DNA of 64,000 nucleotides from Gottschalkia acidurici 9a. Lineage in GTDB: Bacteria; Bacillota; Clostridia; Tissierellales; Gottschalkiaceae. A model generated the notes under the pieces. The model ran no database searches and was not told the DNA's origin. It saw only the letters and a list, made by a program, of their open reading frames with translations. The translations under genes and the position numbers were made by a program. Shown piece after piece: positions 1-9,254 of this stretch. How positions within the stretch are numbered: the first letter of the stretch is position 1; the number at the start of each line of letters is the position of its first letter. Where the stretch lies: assembly GCF_000299355.1 (NCBI RefSeq), contig NC_018664.1, positions 1,968,380 to 2,032,379 on the forward strand, written 5' to 3'.

Positions 1-747
1 AATATTTTGTATAGATCCATATAGTACAGTTTTTGTAGGCGATGCTACTATTGAGTCTAGATGAATTTTTGTATTATTAGACTTTAAAGTTTCATTAATA
101 TTCTGCTTTAATGTATAGCCCATTGCCTTATCTTTATCTATGGTAAAACTAATATTACCTACTTCCGTTGTGTCATCATATGCTAATTGTATGTTTAAAT
201 CTAATGTCTTATCAAATAGATATGGTCTCTCAAAACTATATATCCATTTTATTTCTGTTTTTTCATCATTTATTTTCCCTTGTCCACTGTTACCTTTATA
301 TTCCTTATTAGCTCCTTTAATAGTTATATGAATATTACTATCTTTATCAATTTGCCCACTTGGATCTCTTAGTGTATAAAAAACTAATAGCTGATTTTCG
401 TCTACCATTATTCCATCTAATGTTAGACTTAATCCATTCTTGAAGGTATAGCTTTTTCCAATAGTCTGACCTTTTCCCAATTCATTTAGTCCCTTTAAAG
501 TACCATTCATAATTTGGTCATATCCCAGAAGTTTTTTCCCATAATATGCAATAGCATTAAAGTTATATCCTATAAGTAAAAATATAATACAAGCGACTGC
601 GACTCTGATTTTCCAACTCCTTCTTTTTGGCTTAGCTAAAGAGATTTTATTTAAAGCACTATATAATCTTGTCTCTAATTCTTCAGGGACTTCAATTCTA
701 TCTATATCTAATTTATTTTTGTTCAACATTTTCTCAATTTCTTTCAT
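1..747 (-). CDS. DUF4179 membrane protein, probable anti-sigma factor (runs off the window)
   Basis: The reading frame is open from an ATG at 747 to the left edge, so the C-terminus lies outside the window (at least 249 residues). A GGGGTG ribosome binding site precedes the ATG. The protein has a charged cytoplasmic N-terminus of about 55 residues, one membrane segment at about residues 60-80, and an extracytoplasmic part resembling DUF4179. The start lies inside the last codons of the upstream sigma-factor gene, so the two are translationally coupled. In this family such proteins bind and hold the co-encoded ECF sigma factor. That role here is inferred from position. Confidence 0.75.
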   Translation of the reverse strand, partial: MKEIEKMLNKNKLDIDRIEVPEELETRLYSALNKISLAKPKRRSWKIRVAVACIIFLLIGYNFNAIAYYGKKLLGYDQIMNGTLKGLNELGKGQTIGKSYTFKNGLSLTLDGIMVDENQLLVFYTLRDPSGQIDKDSNIHITIKGANKEYKGNSGQGKINDEKTEIKWIYSFERPYLFDKTLDLNIQLAYDDTTEVGNISFTIDKDKAMGYTLKQNINETLKSNNTKIHLDSIVASPTKTVLYGSIQNI

Positions 748-1261
748 ATTTATCACCCCTTAGACTTTCTTCTAATTTTTTAAGCCCTATATGAAGACGA
801 GACTTTACTGTTCCAGGAGGTATCTTTAAAATATCTGATATAGCTTTATAGTCTAAATCTAAAAAATATCTAAGTCTAATAATTTCTTGATGCTTATCAG
901 TAAGTTTTAACAAATGCTCTTCTATTACAATTTGTTCTTCTTTCTCCTTTAAGTGAACTTCACAAACTTCTTTTTCAATGATATTTTCATTAACAAATTT
1001 ACTTTTATCCCTTAAAATCTTTTTACAGCAATTTACCAAAATAGTTTTGCTCCAACTATAAAATGCGTCTCGATTTTTTAATTGCTGTATATTTTCGTAT
1101 AGTATTGTAATCATATCCGACATAGCATCTAAAGAATCTTCTTTGTTTTTCATATATACAAAGGCTAATTTGTAGTATTCCTCTTTTTGAGCCATAATTA
1201 ACTTTACCAGTGCATCTTTATCTCCCTTCTTTGCTTTTTTAACTAGTACCTCTATATCCAC
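734..1261 (-). CDS. ECF-type sigma-70 family RNA polymerase sigma factor
   Basis: A 175-residue protein with a sigma-2 region at about residues 10-75 and a C-terminal sigma-4 helix-turn-helix (residues about 115-165, including HQEIIRLRY and GTVKSRL). The frame stays open upstream, but a strong AAGGAAGGTG site sits just before a GTG at 1261, which I take as the start. The gene overlaps the start of the DUF4179 gene by 14 bp, a typical sigma/anti-sigma arrangement. It probably directs RNA polymerase to a small envelope-stress regulon and to its own promoter. The regulon cannot be told from the sequence. Confidence 0.85.
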   Translation of the reverse strand: MDIEVLVKKAKKGDKDALVKLIMAQKEEYYKLAFVYMKNKEDSLDAMSDMITILYENIQQLKNRDAFYSWSKTILVNCCKKILRDKSKFVNENIIEKEVCEVHLKEKEEQIVIEEHLLKLTDKHQEIIRLRYFLDLDYKAISDILKIPPGTVKSRLHIGLKKLEESLRGDKYERN

Positions 1262-1363
1262 TTTAACACCTTCCTTCATATATAAGAGTATAATACTATG
1301 TAAAAAGTTCATTTTAATTTATTTTTTATAGTTTTTATATTAGATTTATACAAAGTCTTTGAA

Positions 1364-1392
1364 ATAAAAAAGAATCCTATTATAAGGATTCT
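1364..1392 (-). terminator. Rho-independent terminator of the EamA gene
   Basis: An 8-bp stem (AGAATCCT with AGGATTCT) is followed on the minus strand by a run of six T. It lies between the EamA gene and the sigma factor and ends EamA transcription. Confidence 0.7.
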
Positions 1393-1604
1393 CATAAGAG
1401 TGGTCTAATTATCGTTCTTTAAAGTGAATTTTTAAGGCTCTCATATATCTTTTTATATATTGTTAAATATATTTTAGAAAATATAAGTATATATGTATTT
1501 ATTCTTTATCCAATTGTATATTTACATATTAACTTTTTCTCTACTTATTACATTAAGTCAATAAATCTTCAAAGAAATATTTCTTTGATATATATTTAGT
1601 ACCA

Positions 1605-2018
1605 TTATAATATCATTACAAAAGTACCAGCTGTAATCAATGTTCCACCTATAATAGCCTTAGTTGTTATAGGTTCCTTTAAAATAATAAATGCTAATAC
1701 TATTGTAAGCACAATACTGAACTTGTCAATAGGAACAACTTTTGATACCTGTCCTATTTGTATTGCTTTAAAATAAAAAAGCCATGATAGACCTGTGGCA
1801 AGTCCGGATAACACTAGAAAGATCATACTTTTTTGAGATATGTCTTTTATCCCAGTTTGTGAACCAGTAATAAAAACCATACCCCATGCAACAATTAATA
1901 TTACTATAGTTCTAATTGCAGTAGCAAGATTTGAGTTAACATTTTCAATACCTATCTTAGCTAGAACTGAAGTCAGAGCTGCAAAAACAGCTGAAAGAAT
2001 AGCGTACAAAAACCACAT
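1605..2018 (-). CDS. Small EamA/DMT-family transporter
   Basis: A 137-residue, very hydrophobic protein with about five membrane helices and one EamA unit. The usual DMT transporters are about 300 residues with two units; half-length versions are a known separate family and probably act as dimers. I chose the ATG at 2018 because GGAGAAG lies 5 bases upstream; the frame extends further to an Ile-rich stretch without a good site. C-terminal features include the KxPITxxxxIGxxLI pattern common in this family. The substrate is unknown. It is monocistronic, with a terminator downstream. Confidence 0.8.
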   Translation of the reverse strand: MWFLYAILSAVFAALTSVLAKIGIENVNSNLATAIRTIVILIVAWGMVFITGSQTGIKDISQKSMIFLVLSGLATGLSWLFYFKAIQIGQVSKVVPIDKFSIVLTIVLAFIILKEPITTKAIIGGTLITAGTFVMIL

Positions 2019-2151
2019 AAGAACTTCTCCTTTCCAATATGTAATGATTATTATTATCATCATTATAGCATATTTAACTCTCCAGTACTATTAATAAGCA
2101 CTTTTACATGGTTTAATTAACAAAATTAAAATCTTAAATTTTTACTATCAA

Positions 2152-2181
2152 AAGTTACACTAGGATTACCTAGTGTAACTT
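2152..2181. terminator. Perfect 13-bp inverted repeat, possible terminator
   Basis: AAGTTACACTAGG is followed by a 4-base loop and its exact complement. It lies downstream of the DUF11 repeat gene on the minus strand and is followed there by a moderately T-rich stretch. It may end that transcript, or it may mark an end of the relic element at 2220-2570. Confidence 0.4.
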
Positions 2182-2219
2182 CACTTTGTGGTTTGTTGTA
2201 CTAGTTAACTTTTTACATT

Positions 2220-2570
2220 GAATTTACTAATTTAACACATAATACGGATCTTTCTTATCCTCTTTAAGTGAGGGATGTATAACATCAATTTAGCGAATAC
2301 TCGATGTATTTGCTAAGTTATTCTATGATAGTCCTAAGAATAACTAAAAGCTGAATATATGGAGTTGGTGCAGGAAATGTTCTACATCGTAAATATTCAA
2401 GCACTCGTTAAAGCTGACATAGCGAAAACCAAGCATATATGTCAGTTACAAAAGTTCTTGTACTGTATTTCGAGGTTAGTGCTACCTTTAGAGCCTAGAT
2501 AAACCTGCTACGTTGGTAGTATTAATTAGGAAACCGCACTTCTATAAACGGCTGTAGTTCACGATTACTA
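2220..2570 (+). mobile_element. Structured non-coding relic, IS200/IS605-like right end
   Basis: No open frame is present. The stretch is less AT-rich than its surroundings and holds a chain of good hairpins: TTAGCGAATAC with GTATTTGCTAA near 2290, GTTATTCT with AGAATAAC near 2320-2345, CTGACATA with TATGTCAG near 2414-2445. A final small hairpin, CCG with CGG around an acttctata loop near 2533-2551, is followed by TAGTTCAC. In my memory that ending matches the right ends (omega-RNA 3' ends) of TnpB-type elements in Clostridia. No transposase remains. An IStron (group I intron plus IS) relic is an alternative, but I do not see a clear group I core. Confidence 0.4.
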
Positions 2571-2679
2571 AATTATTGATAAATCCATTGCTTTAAATTC
2601 TTCTAAAGTTAACTGGTGCAACATATTAATTTTTGCACAATGTACTCAAATAATTATACTTTTGTCAAGAGTTTTGCAA

Positions 2680-5600
2680 CTATTCATGATAATTAACTTT
2701 GTAACTATGGTTAACTTTAGGCTTATAACTACAGTTACAGTTACACTTCGGCTTGCAACTACAATTAGGCTTAACTTCTGTAATAATAGTTGATATGTTA
2801 TTATTTAGATTTGGATCAGGAGTTATTGAAGTTACTCTTGCAGTATTGATTATAATCTCTGTAGCTAATGGACTTATTCTTGCCCTGATTAAAATAATTC
2901 TTGAAGTTCCAGCTGCCAAATTCCCTATATTATAGGAATTCGTCCATGAATTCCAGGTTACTCCTCCATCTATTGAAAATTGTGCTTCTGTAAGACTAGA
3001 TGGTATAGTATCTATTAAATTAACATCTTGCGCATCTGATGGTCCTGCATTTGATATTGCAATTGTATAAACTATTATTCCACATAATGTTACTACACAT
3101 GGATTTGCTCTCTTTACAACAGAAATATCTGCCGATGCACTTACTTCTGTAGTTACTGTCGATCTGTTATTATCTGGATCAGGATCCGGTGTTGTTGATG
3201 TTACCTCTGCAGTATTAGTTATGCTTCCTGTTGCTGGTGCAGATACTATACCTCTTATTAAGATAGTTCTTTCATCACCATTTGCTAATGTTCCTATGCT
3301 ATAACTACCAAGCCACATGTTCCAGGTTAATCCTCCATCTATTGAGAATTCTGCCCCTGTAATACTAGATGGAATAATATCTGTTAAATTAACATTCTGG
3401 GCATCTGATGGTCCTGCATTTGAGACTCTAATTCTATATGCTAGAATTCCACCTGCAACTACCGGACTTGTTACTACTATCTTTTCAACTGAGATATCTG
3501 CTGACGTCGATCCACTTATTTCTGTAACTACTGTCGATGTGTTGTTATTAGGATTTGGATCTGGTGTTGTTGATGTTACTTCCGCAGTATTAGTTATCGT
3601 TCCTGTTGCTGATGCAGATACTATTCCTCTTATTAAGATAGTTCTTTCATCACCATTTACAAGTGTTCCTATGTTATAGTTTCCTGTCCATGCATTCCAA
3701 GTTACCCCTCCATCTATTGAGAATTCTGTCCCTGTAATAATAGATGGAATACTATCTGTTAAAACAACATTTTGGGCATCTGATGGTCCTGCATTTAAGA
3801 CTCTAATTCTGTATACTATCATTTCTCCTGCAGCTACTGGATTCGTTACTGCTGTCTTTTCAACTGAGATATCTGCTGATTGATTAACTTCTGTAGTTAT
3901 CGTTGATGTGTTATTACCTGGATCTGGATCTGGCGTTGTTGATGTCACTTCTGCAGTATTAGTTATCGTTCCCGTTGTCAATGGAGATACTGTTCCTCTT
4001 ATTAAAATAGTTCTCACTTCACCATTTACTAGTGTTCCTACATTATAGCTTCCTGTCCATGGATTCCAAGTTACCCCTCCATCTATTGAAAATTCTGCCC
4101 CTATAATATTAGATGGAATAACATCTGTTAAAACAACATTTTGAGCATCTGATGGTCCTGCATTTGATATATTAATTGTATAAGTTATCAACTCTCCTGG
4201 ATTTACTGGATTTGGAGTTGCTGTTTTTACAACTGCGACATCTGCCGATGCAACTACATTAAGTGGAACAGTATTAGAATTTACAGTATACATACCTTCT
4301 ATTCCACCTGATACAGGTGTATAAGAATAGTTTATTGTTGCTGTATTGAGTGTTGGATTAGGAACTGGAACACTTTGAACTTCTGCATCAAAAGTTATTG
4401 TAGCAGTAGTTCCTCCTGGAATATCTGGAATTGTAAATCCTATATTAGGGTCTGCAACTATACTCGATGCCCCATTAATAGTTACACTTCCCGGTAAAAA
4501 AGATAATCCATTTGGTACTAAATCTTGAAAAAACACATTTGTCAGAGGACTAGTACAGGTATTTTCTAACGTTACTGTATAAGTTACCACTTCTCCTACA
4601 TTTGCAACAGGTGTACTAATAGTTTTTACAGGCATAAATTGTGGAACTTGAACTTCTCTTAACGATATATCATCTATAGCATAATCATTTCCAATAGCAG
4701 CTGGACCTTGGCTTAAAAATTCAACAGTAAGACTCGTGTTATTTTGTGAGTTAATTACGGTACCTATTTCCTTCCATTCTGGAGCATTCGTATTAACAGG
4801 AATTTGCTCTCCTAGTGTGGCACTATATATGATATTACCATCTTGATCAAGTATTCGTACCCCTAGCTGAGGTTCTGCATATCCTGTAACTTTAAATAAA
4901 TTTAAAATCCAAGAAGTAAATAGATAATTCGTATTTGGCTGTACTGATACGGTATCTGTAAAGAAAACAGCACCAGGATTAAAACCATTTACTACCATCA
5001 TTCTTCCTGTTTCATTACCCGTAGTATGATCTGCAATACGCCACCAAGCACCCAAATTATTACTAAATGCATTATTCATAATGTTTTGTACTGTATATTC
5101 ACCATCATCAGGTGTATACGTGCTCGGATCTGGAAGTACATATGTGAAGTCTGGTGTTACGCCTGGATAAGGCTCTACTGGTGCGCCAGTATTGGCGGGA
5201 GTACCAGCTGGAAAGAAACCAAACGTTCCATTATTAGCAGCATTTATAAGATTTACATCTGAAACCGTTACACATGGATCCAGTATGTTTTCTATAGGTG
5301 TATATATAACTGGACCATCAAGAAAGTTTTGGTCTACTAGATCCGCTCCGGATACAGTTACCAAAATTGTATCTGGAGTTATTGAGTCTAAGTTAGTTGA
5401 GCCTGTTGGAGGATTTGTTGCAAAACTTATTGGTGGATCTTCACCTACTGGAATAGGTCCAACTACTGCCGTACTGAAATCCCCTGGTGTTGGAACTCCT
5501 CCAGTCGTACCATAGGATTCTACAATTCTATAATCCCCATTTGGCACATTTATAAATGAATAGTTTCCATTTGCATCTGTAAGAACCACAAGTCTTACAT

Positions 5601-5712
5601 TTGTCGCTACATTCTGTAATACAACAGGTACATTAGCCAGACCTGAATCTCCACCATCGATAGTAGCACTTCTGTCCCTATCAAAGACTACACGTCCTGA
5701 TATACTTGCCAT
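2680..5712 (-). CDS. DUF11-repeat surface or spore-coat protein with Cys-rich tail
   Basis: A 1010-residue protein. I start it at the ATG at 5712, after GGGAAGTGG. It begins with an SdrD-B/Cna-B-like beta domain (residues about 3-95). A jelly-roll, carbohydrate-binding-like module follows at about 185-350. After that come one diverged DUF11 domain (about 355-480) and four highly similar DUF11 repeats (about 490-985) sharing NAGPSDAQNV and EFSIDGGVTWN. It ends in a short Cys/Lys/Asn-rich tail (CSCKPKCNCNC). There is no signal peptide, sortase motif or membrane segment. That, with the Cys-rich tail, fits a protein assembled in the mother cell into a coat, exosporium or spore appendage rather than a secreted adhesin. 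It could still be an adhesin exported by another route. Confidence 0.65.
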   Translation of the reverse strand: MASISGRVVFDRDRSATIDGGDSGLANVPVVLQNVATNVRLVVLTDANGNYSFINVPNGDYRIVESYGTTGGVPTPGDFSTAVVGPIPVGEDPPISFATNPPTGSTNLDSITPDTILVTVSGADLVDQNFLDGPVIYTPIENILDPCVTVSDVNLINAANNGTFGFFPAGTPANTGAPVEPYPGVTPDFTYVLPDPSTYTPDDGEYTVQNIMNNAFSNNLGAWWRIADHTTGNETGRMMVVNGFNPGAVFFTDTVSVQPNTNYLFTSWILNLFKVTGYAEPQLGVRILDQDGNIIYSATLGEQIPVNTNAPEWKEIGTVINSQNNTSLTVEFLSQGPAAIGNDYAIDDISLREVQVPQFMPVKTISTPVANVGEVVTYTVTLENTCTSPLTNVFFQDLVPNGLSFLPGSVTINGASSIVADPNIGFTIPDIPGGTTATITFDAEVQSVPVPNPTLNTATINYSYTPVSGGIEGMYTVNSNTVPLNVVASADVAVVKTATPNPVNPGELITYTINISNAGPSDAQNVVLTDVIPSNIIGAEFSIDGGVTWNPWTGSYNVGTLVNGEVRTILIRGTVSPLTTGTITNTAEVTSTTPDPDPGNNTSTITTEVNQSADISVEKTAVTNPVAAGEMIVYRIRVLNAGPSDAQNVVLTDSIPSIITGTEFSIDGGVTWNAWTGNYNIGTLVNGDERTILIRGIVSASATGTITNTAEVTSTTPDPNPNNNTSTVVTEISGSTSADISVEKIVVTSPVVAGGILAYRIRVSNAGPSDAQNVNLTDIIPSSITGAEFSIDGGLTWNMWLGSYSIGTLANGDERTILIRGIVSAPATGSITNTAEVTSTTPDPDPDNNRSTVTTEVSASADISVVKRANPCVVTLCGIIVYTIAISNAGPSDAQDVNLIDTIPSSLTEAQFSIDGGVTWNSWTNSYNIGNLAAGTSRIILIRARISPLATEIIINTARVTSITPDPNLNNNISTIITEVKPNCSCKPKCNCNCSYKPKVNHSYKVNYHE
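2790..4250 (-). repeat. Four tandem repeats of about 370 bp inside the DUF11 gene
   Basis: The same coding block recurs four times. On the plus strand gcatctgatggtcctgcatt recurs near 3030, 3400, 3777 and 4147. Copies are near-identical over long stretches, so recombination could change the copy number and assembly may collapse it. Confidence 0.8.
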
Positions 5713-5843
5713 ATAACCACTTCCCTTTTTAGTTTTGATAATTTTTTCCCTATGTTCTATAATATGCATTTTTCAATGGTTTGGTTACAATATTCAAATG
5801 AATACTTTTACTTATATTGTTTGTCGTATTTTGTTATTCATTG

Positions 5844-5872
5844 TTGATAATATTATATAGCTATGCTAATAT
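5844..5872 (+). promoter_or_regulatory. Promoter of brnQ
   Basis: TTGATA at 5844-5849 and TAATAT at 5867-5872 are separated by exactly 17 bases, upstream of brnQ. The leader is about 70 bases and shows no obvious T-box or riboswitch. Confidence 0.55.
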
Positions 5873-5948
5873 CTAAAAGTACTTCTTATTTAATAAAATA
5901 ATAATTAACTTTATATAATAATTTAGGTAATTTAAAGGAGGAACTATT

Positions 5949-7217
5949 TTGAGGAAAAGTACAAAAGATATAATTATAATAGGATTTGCTTTATTCGCTA
6001 TGTTTTTTGGTGCTGGTAATTTAATATTCCCACCATTTCTAGGTAATATGGTGGGTGACAAATATATTTTAGGAATTATAGGATTTATATGTACTGGAGT
6101 TGGACTACCACTTCTTGCTATAATAGCTACAACAAAAGGTGATGGTACTTTCGAAACAATGGCATCTAAAATAGGTCCAAAGTTTGCTTTAATATTTGCA
6201 TCTACATTATTTATAGCAATAGGACCTATGCTTGCAATTCCAAGGACAGCTGCTACTACTTATGAATTGACTTTAAGCCCATTGTTACCTGGTCTTACTC
6301 CTTTTATTTCAATGGTAATATATTTTGGAATAAATTTAATATTCGTACTAAAAGAATCTTCTATAATAGATACTATAGGTAAGTATCTTACTCCCATGCT
6401 GATACTTATATTATCTTTTATAATTATAAAAGGGATTGTTTTTCCTATAGGAAATATTGTTCACACTAATGTAACATCTGTATTATCATTTTCTTTTATA
6501 GAGGGTTATCAAACTATGGACGCACTAGCTGGACTATTATTCGCATCTGTTATTACAAATTCACTAAAGTCAAAGAATTATTCAAAAGACGAAATACTTC
6601 CTATGACTCTTAAATCAAGTGCTATAGCTATAGTTGGTCTAACTTTTATTTATGGTGGTTTAACGTTCTTAGGAGCTCAAACAAGTGGATTTGAAATTGC
6701 TAATTTATCTAAAACGGGCTTGCTGTTATTACTATCAAGATCTATACTAGGTAACCTTGGTTCCACTATAATAGGCATAGCGATTGGACTTGCTTGTTTA
6801 ACAACTTCTATTGGATTATTGACTGCTGGCTCTTCATTTTTCGAAAAAATATCAAATGGAAAGCTTCCTTATAAAGTAAATGCAGTTGTGATTTCAATAA
6901 TCAGTATTATCATAGGATGTCTTGGAGTTGACAATATTGTTAAAATATCTAACCCTATTTTAAATGTACTATATCCAGTAACAATAACATTAATAGTTAC
7001 TACACTAGCCAATAAATATATAAGAAATATAAAAGCAGTAAGAGTTGGTGTTTATACTTCATTATTATTTGGTCTACTTCAAGTAATACCATCGATTAAA
7101 CTAAATTTTATACCTCTTGGTAAGTTAGGATTTGCTTGGCTTGTTCCAACTGTAGTTTCCATATTAATAGGACATCTTGTATTTTATACACCTAAACAAA
7201 ATTCTAATAATTTATAA
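5949..7217 (+). CDS. brnQ: Branched-chain amino acid transport system II carrier protein
   Basis: A 422-residue membrane protein with about 12 helices, the usual size for the LIVCS/BrnQ family. The N-terminal FFGAGNLIFPP motif (residues about 20-30) is characteristic. It starts at TTG, chosen because AAAGGAGG lies 8 bases upstream and no ATG fits. It imports leucine, isoleucine and valine by sodium symport, which suits an organism that ferments amino acids. It is transcribed alone, with its own promoter and a shared bidirectional terminator downstream. Confidence 0.92.
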   Translation: MRKSTKDIIIIGFALFAMFFGAGNLIFPPFLGNMVGDKYILGIIGFICTGVGLPLLAIIATTKGDGTFETMASKIGPKFALIFASTLFIAIGPMLAIPRTAATTYELTLSPLLPGLTPFISMVIYFGINLIFVLKESSIIDTIGKYLTPMLILILSFIIIKGIVFPIGNIVHTNVTSVLSFSFIEGYQTMDALAGLLFASVITNSLKSKNYSKDEILPMTLKSSAIAIVGLTFIYGGLTFLGAQTSGFEIANLSKTGLLLLLSRSILGNLGSTIIGIAIGLACLTTSIGLLTAGSSFFEKISNGKLPYKVNAVVISIISIIIGCLGVDNIVKISNPILNVLYPVTITLIVTTLANKYIRNIKAVRVGVYTSLLFGLLQVIPSIKLNFIPLGKLGFAWLVPTVVSILIGHLVFYTPKQNSNNL

Positions 7218-7225
7218 TAAAAAAA

Positions 7226-7264
7226 GACTATATCAAACTTCAAGTTTGATATAGTCCTTTTTAT
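7226..7264. terminator. Bidirectional terminator between brnQ and the cyclase gene
   Basis: GACTATATCAAAC and its complement flank a 5-base loop. The hairpin has an A run before it and a T run after it, so it works for the convergent genes on both strands. Confidence 0.85.
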
Positions 7265-7289
7265 ATAGGTAAAACTAATCTATTATCTT

Positions 7290-7835
7290 CTATATACTTT
7301 CAATTTCAACTTTTATTGCTGTAGCATCTTTTAATTGAAGCCATTTTAGATTTACTTTGAGATCAGAAGGAACTTTATCTAAGTTACATATATTCTCCAC
7401 AACGTAAGAATTTCTACTTTCAACATATTTATCTATCACTAAATGATCTTTTCCATGCTGTATTCCACTTAAATCTATTCCTATTAGCTTTGTGTTAAAA
7501 TCTAATAACTTATCTATAACTTGATTTGTTAAATAAGGACTTGTCTTAGAATCAAAGTATTTTTCACTTCCATATCCGTACTGTTCCATATACCCTGTTC
7601 TGAATATTACAAATGAGTTTTGTTCTAGGTTAATATTTTCTAAGACATCAATATCTATAACCTTTATCCCTCTAACATCTATTACTTTAACTTTAATTTC
7701 TGATGGTAACTCTATATTCGAAAGATTATAGCAGTCTATATGAGTTCCTATATGTTGTCTTTGATGTTCTGGTTGTGAATCCCCCCACTCTAATATTTTC
7801 TTCGGAATACTGAATTTCTTTAAGTGTAAGTTCAT
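7290..7835 (-). CDS. Cyclase-family (kynurenine formamidase-like) metal hydrolase
   Basis: A 181-residue protein with the HxGTHxD metal-binding motif at residues 28-34 (HIGTHID), which defines the PF04199 cyclase family. Members hydrolyse amides or esters, for example N-formylkynurenine. It is slightly short for the family (about 200). GGAGATATAAT precedes the ATG. Its gene lies 1 bp downstream of the MarR gene and is presumably controlled by it. The substrate is unknown. Confidence 0.8.
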   Translation of the reverse strand: MNLHLKKFSIPKKILEWGDSQPEHQRQHIGTHIDCYNLSNIELPSEIKVKVIDVRGIKVIDIDVLENINLEQNSFVIFRTGYMEQYGYGSEKYFDSKTSPYLTNQVIDKLLDFNTKLIGIDLSGIQHGKDHLVIDKYVESRNSYVVENICNLDKVPSDLKVNLKWLQLKDATAIKVEIESI

Positions 7836-7836
7836 A

Positions 7837-8298
7837 TTATATCTCCCCTTCTAGTTCTATCATTTCATCCAAATAGTTATTAAACTTGATCAAGAAATTA
7901 GCTACAATCTCTTGATCTTCTTTATCTATGTTTTTAAAAAATTTATTATTTCTTTCTTCCCACTTCTTATGTTGGATTTCATGTCGCTTATATAGTTTTT
8001 CACCTGGTTTTGTTAGCTTAAAGTATATTTCCTTATCATTATTAGGATTTTTATATTTCTCAATAAGATTATTACTTAAGAGTTTTTTGCTAATCTTGCT
8101 TATAGCACCTCTTGTCATATTCATACTCTGAGATATTTTAGTAACATTAGGATCTTTTATTTTTCCTATGATATCTATACAGTGTATTTCTGAAACTCCA
8201 TACTCTTCATACTCATTCTTAAAAGCTATCTTTCCTAGAGTTTCTTCCTTCTCATATATTTCTTTAAGGCTTTTCATGATAATGTCAATATTACTCAC
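7837..8298 (-). CDS. MarR family transcriptional regulator
   Basis: A 153-residue winged-helix protein; the DNA-binding part spans about residues 45-110 (ITKISQSMNMTRGAISKISKKL region). The frame opens at an ATG at 8313, but the perfect GGAGGTG site lies inside it, 6 bases before a GTG at 8298, so I take the GTG. This places the operator palindrome in the leader and not in the gene. It heads a two-gene operon with the cyclase and probably represses it until a phenolic or similar ligand binds. Confidence 0.85.
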   Translation of the reverse strand: MSNIDIIMKSLKEIYEKEETLGKIAFKNEYEEYGVSEIHCIDIIGKIKDPNVTKISQSMNMTRGAISKISKKLLSNNLIEKYKNPNNDKEIYFKLTKPGEKLYKRHEIQHKKWEERNNKFFKNIDKEDQEIVANFLIKFNNYLDEMIELEGEI

Positions 8299-8312
8299 TT
8301 TATACACCTCCA

Positions 8313-8360
8313 TATTGTTTCCTCAGAAACAATAATATCGTTTTTTTGTTTCCTTGTCAA
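8313..8360 (-). promoter_or_regulatory. Promoter and operator of the MarR-cyclase operon
   Basis: On the minus strand TTGACA (8355-8360) and TATTAT (8332-8337) are 17 bases apart. A palindrome with perfect 9-bp arms (TATTGTTTC, 4 bases, GAAACAATA; 8313-8334) overlaps the -10 box. A second GGAAACAA half-site lies between the boxes. This is the expected geometry for MarR autorepression. Confidence 0.75.
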
Positions 8361-8576
8361 CATAAAAAAAATAAAATTGTTATTTTATTTAATAGTAACT
8401 CTTTAATTTCTACAACATTTATTATTCTGACATTAAAATAAATAATTTTAACGTAACGAAAGTAATTACCGTATAACATTAACAAATATTTGTAGTTTTG
8501 TATTTTGTGATATATAATCAGATAAATAGAAAGTCTAAAAAATGAAATAGATCTTATTTATATTGTTGGAGGAACA

Positions 8577-9146
8577 ATGATGAATCACTTAGGAACAGTA
8601 CAAATAGAAACAGATAGATTGATATTACGTAAATTTGATATATCAGACTTACACGCATTGTTTAACAATTGGGGAAATGATATAGAAGTAACCAAATTCT
8701 TAACATGGCCAACCATTATGTCTGTCGAAACGGCCGAAAGTATATTATCAAACTGGGTTGATAGTTATGCTGATAAAAAATTTTACCAATGGGCAATTGT
8801 ATTAAAAGAAAATGGTGATGAGCCTATTGGTACTATCAATGTTGTTCATATGAATGAAGAAATTGGTATGGTACATATTGGTTATTGTATCGGAAGGAAT
8901 TGGTGGAATAAAGGTATAGCATCTGAAGCATTTAAAGGAATTATTCAATTTTTAATTGAAAGAGTTGAAGTTAAACGTATTGAATCTAGGCATGACCCAA
9001 GAAACCCAAGCTCAGGTAAGGTGATGTTAAAATGTGGTCTAAAGTTTGAGGGAACATTACGTAATGCTGACATTAATAATCAAGGAATTTGCGATGCTTC
9101 TATGTATTCTCTTTTAAAAGAAGATTATTATAGTTTTAAAGAATAA
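8577..9146 (+). CDS. GNAT family N-acetyltransferase, RimJ/RimL type
   Basis: A 189-residue protein covering the complete acetyltransferase_3 fold: the N-terminal IETDRLILRKFDISDL is typical, and the acetyl-CoA region is at about residues 95-125 (IGYCIGRNWWNKGIASEA). GGAGGAACA precedes the tandem ATG pair; I use the first. Family members acetylate N-termini of ribosomal proteins or small amines. The substrate here is unknown. The gene is monocistronic. Confidence 0.85.
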   Translation: MMNHLGTVQIETDRLILRKFDISDLHALFNNWGNDIEVTKFLTWPTIMSVETAESILSNWVDSYADKKFYQWAIVLKENGDEPIGTINVVHMNEEIGMVHIGYCIGRNWWNKGIASEAFKGIIQFLIERVEVKRIESRHDPRNPSSGKVMLKCGLKFEGTLRNADINNQGICDASMYSLLKEDYYSFKE

Positions 9147-9166
9147 GGCCTTAATACATTTTTATT

Positions 9167-9208
9167 ATTAGTCTAAAAGAGAACGCATGTGTTCTCTTTT
9201 AGACTAAT
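9167..9208. terminator. Hairpin between convergent genes
   Basis: An 18-bp perfect stem (ATTAGTCTAAAAGAGAAC and complement) with a 6-base loop sits between the convergent acetyltransferase and ABC permease genes. The T-rich part lies in the stem, so termination is likely in both directions. Confidence 0.65.
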
Positions 9209-9254
9209 ATTGTTATCAGCAATATTTTTTAGATTAGCTTAAAGTATAAATGTT

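Noticed and set aside
140-331. Plus-strand open frame of 63 codons
   Set aside because: It lies antisense to the DUF4179 gene, has no ribosome site and looks like a shadow frame.
2220-2570. Intact group I intron (IStron)
   Set aside because: A TAGTCC like the S element is present near 2330, but I find no matching upstream GACTA-type R element or P4-P6 core.
2790-4250. Tandem repeat block considered as a CRISPR array or satellite
   Set aside because: The repeats are about 370 bp, in frame and encode DUF11 domains.
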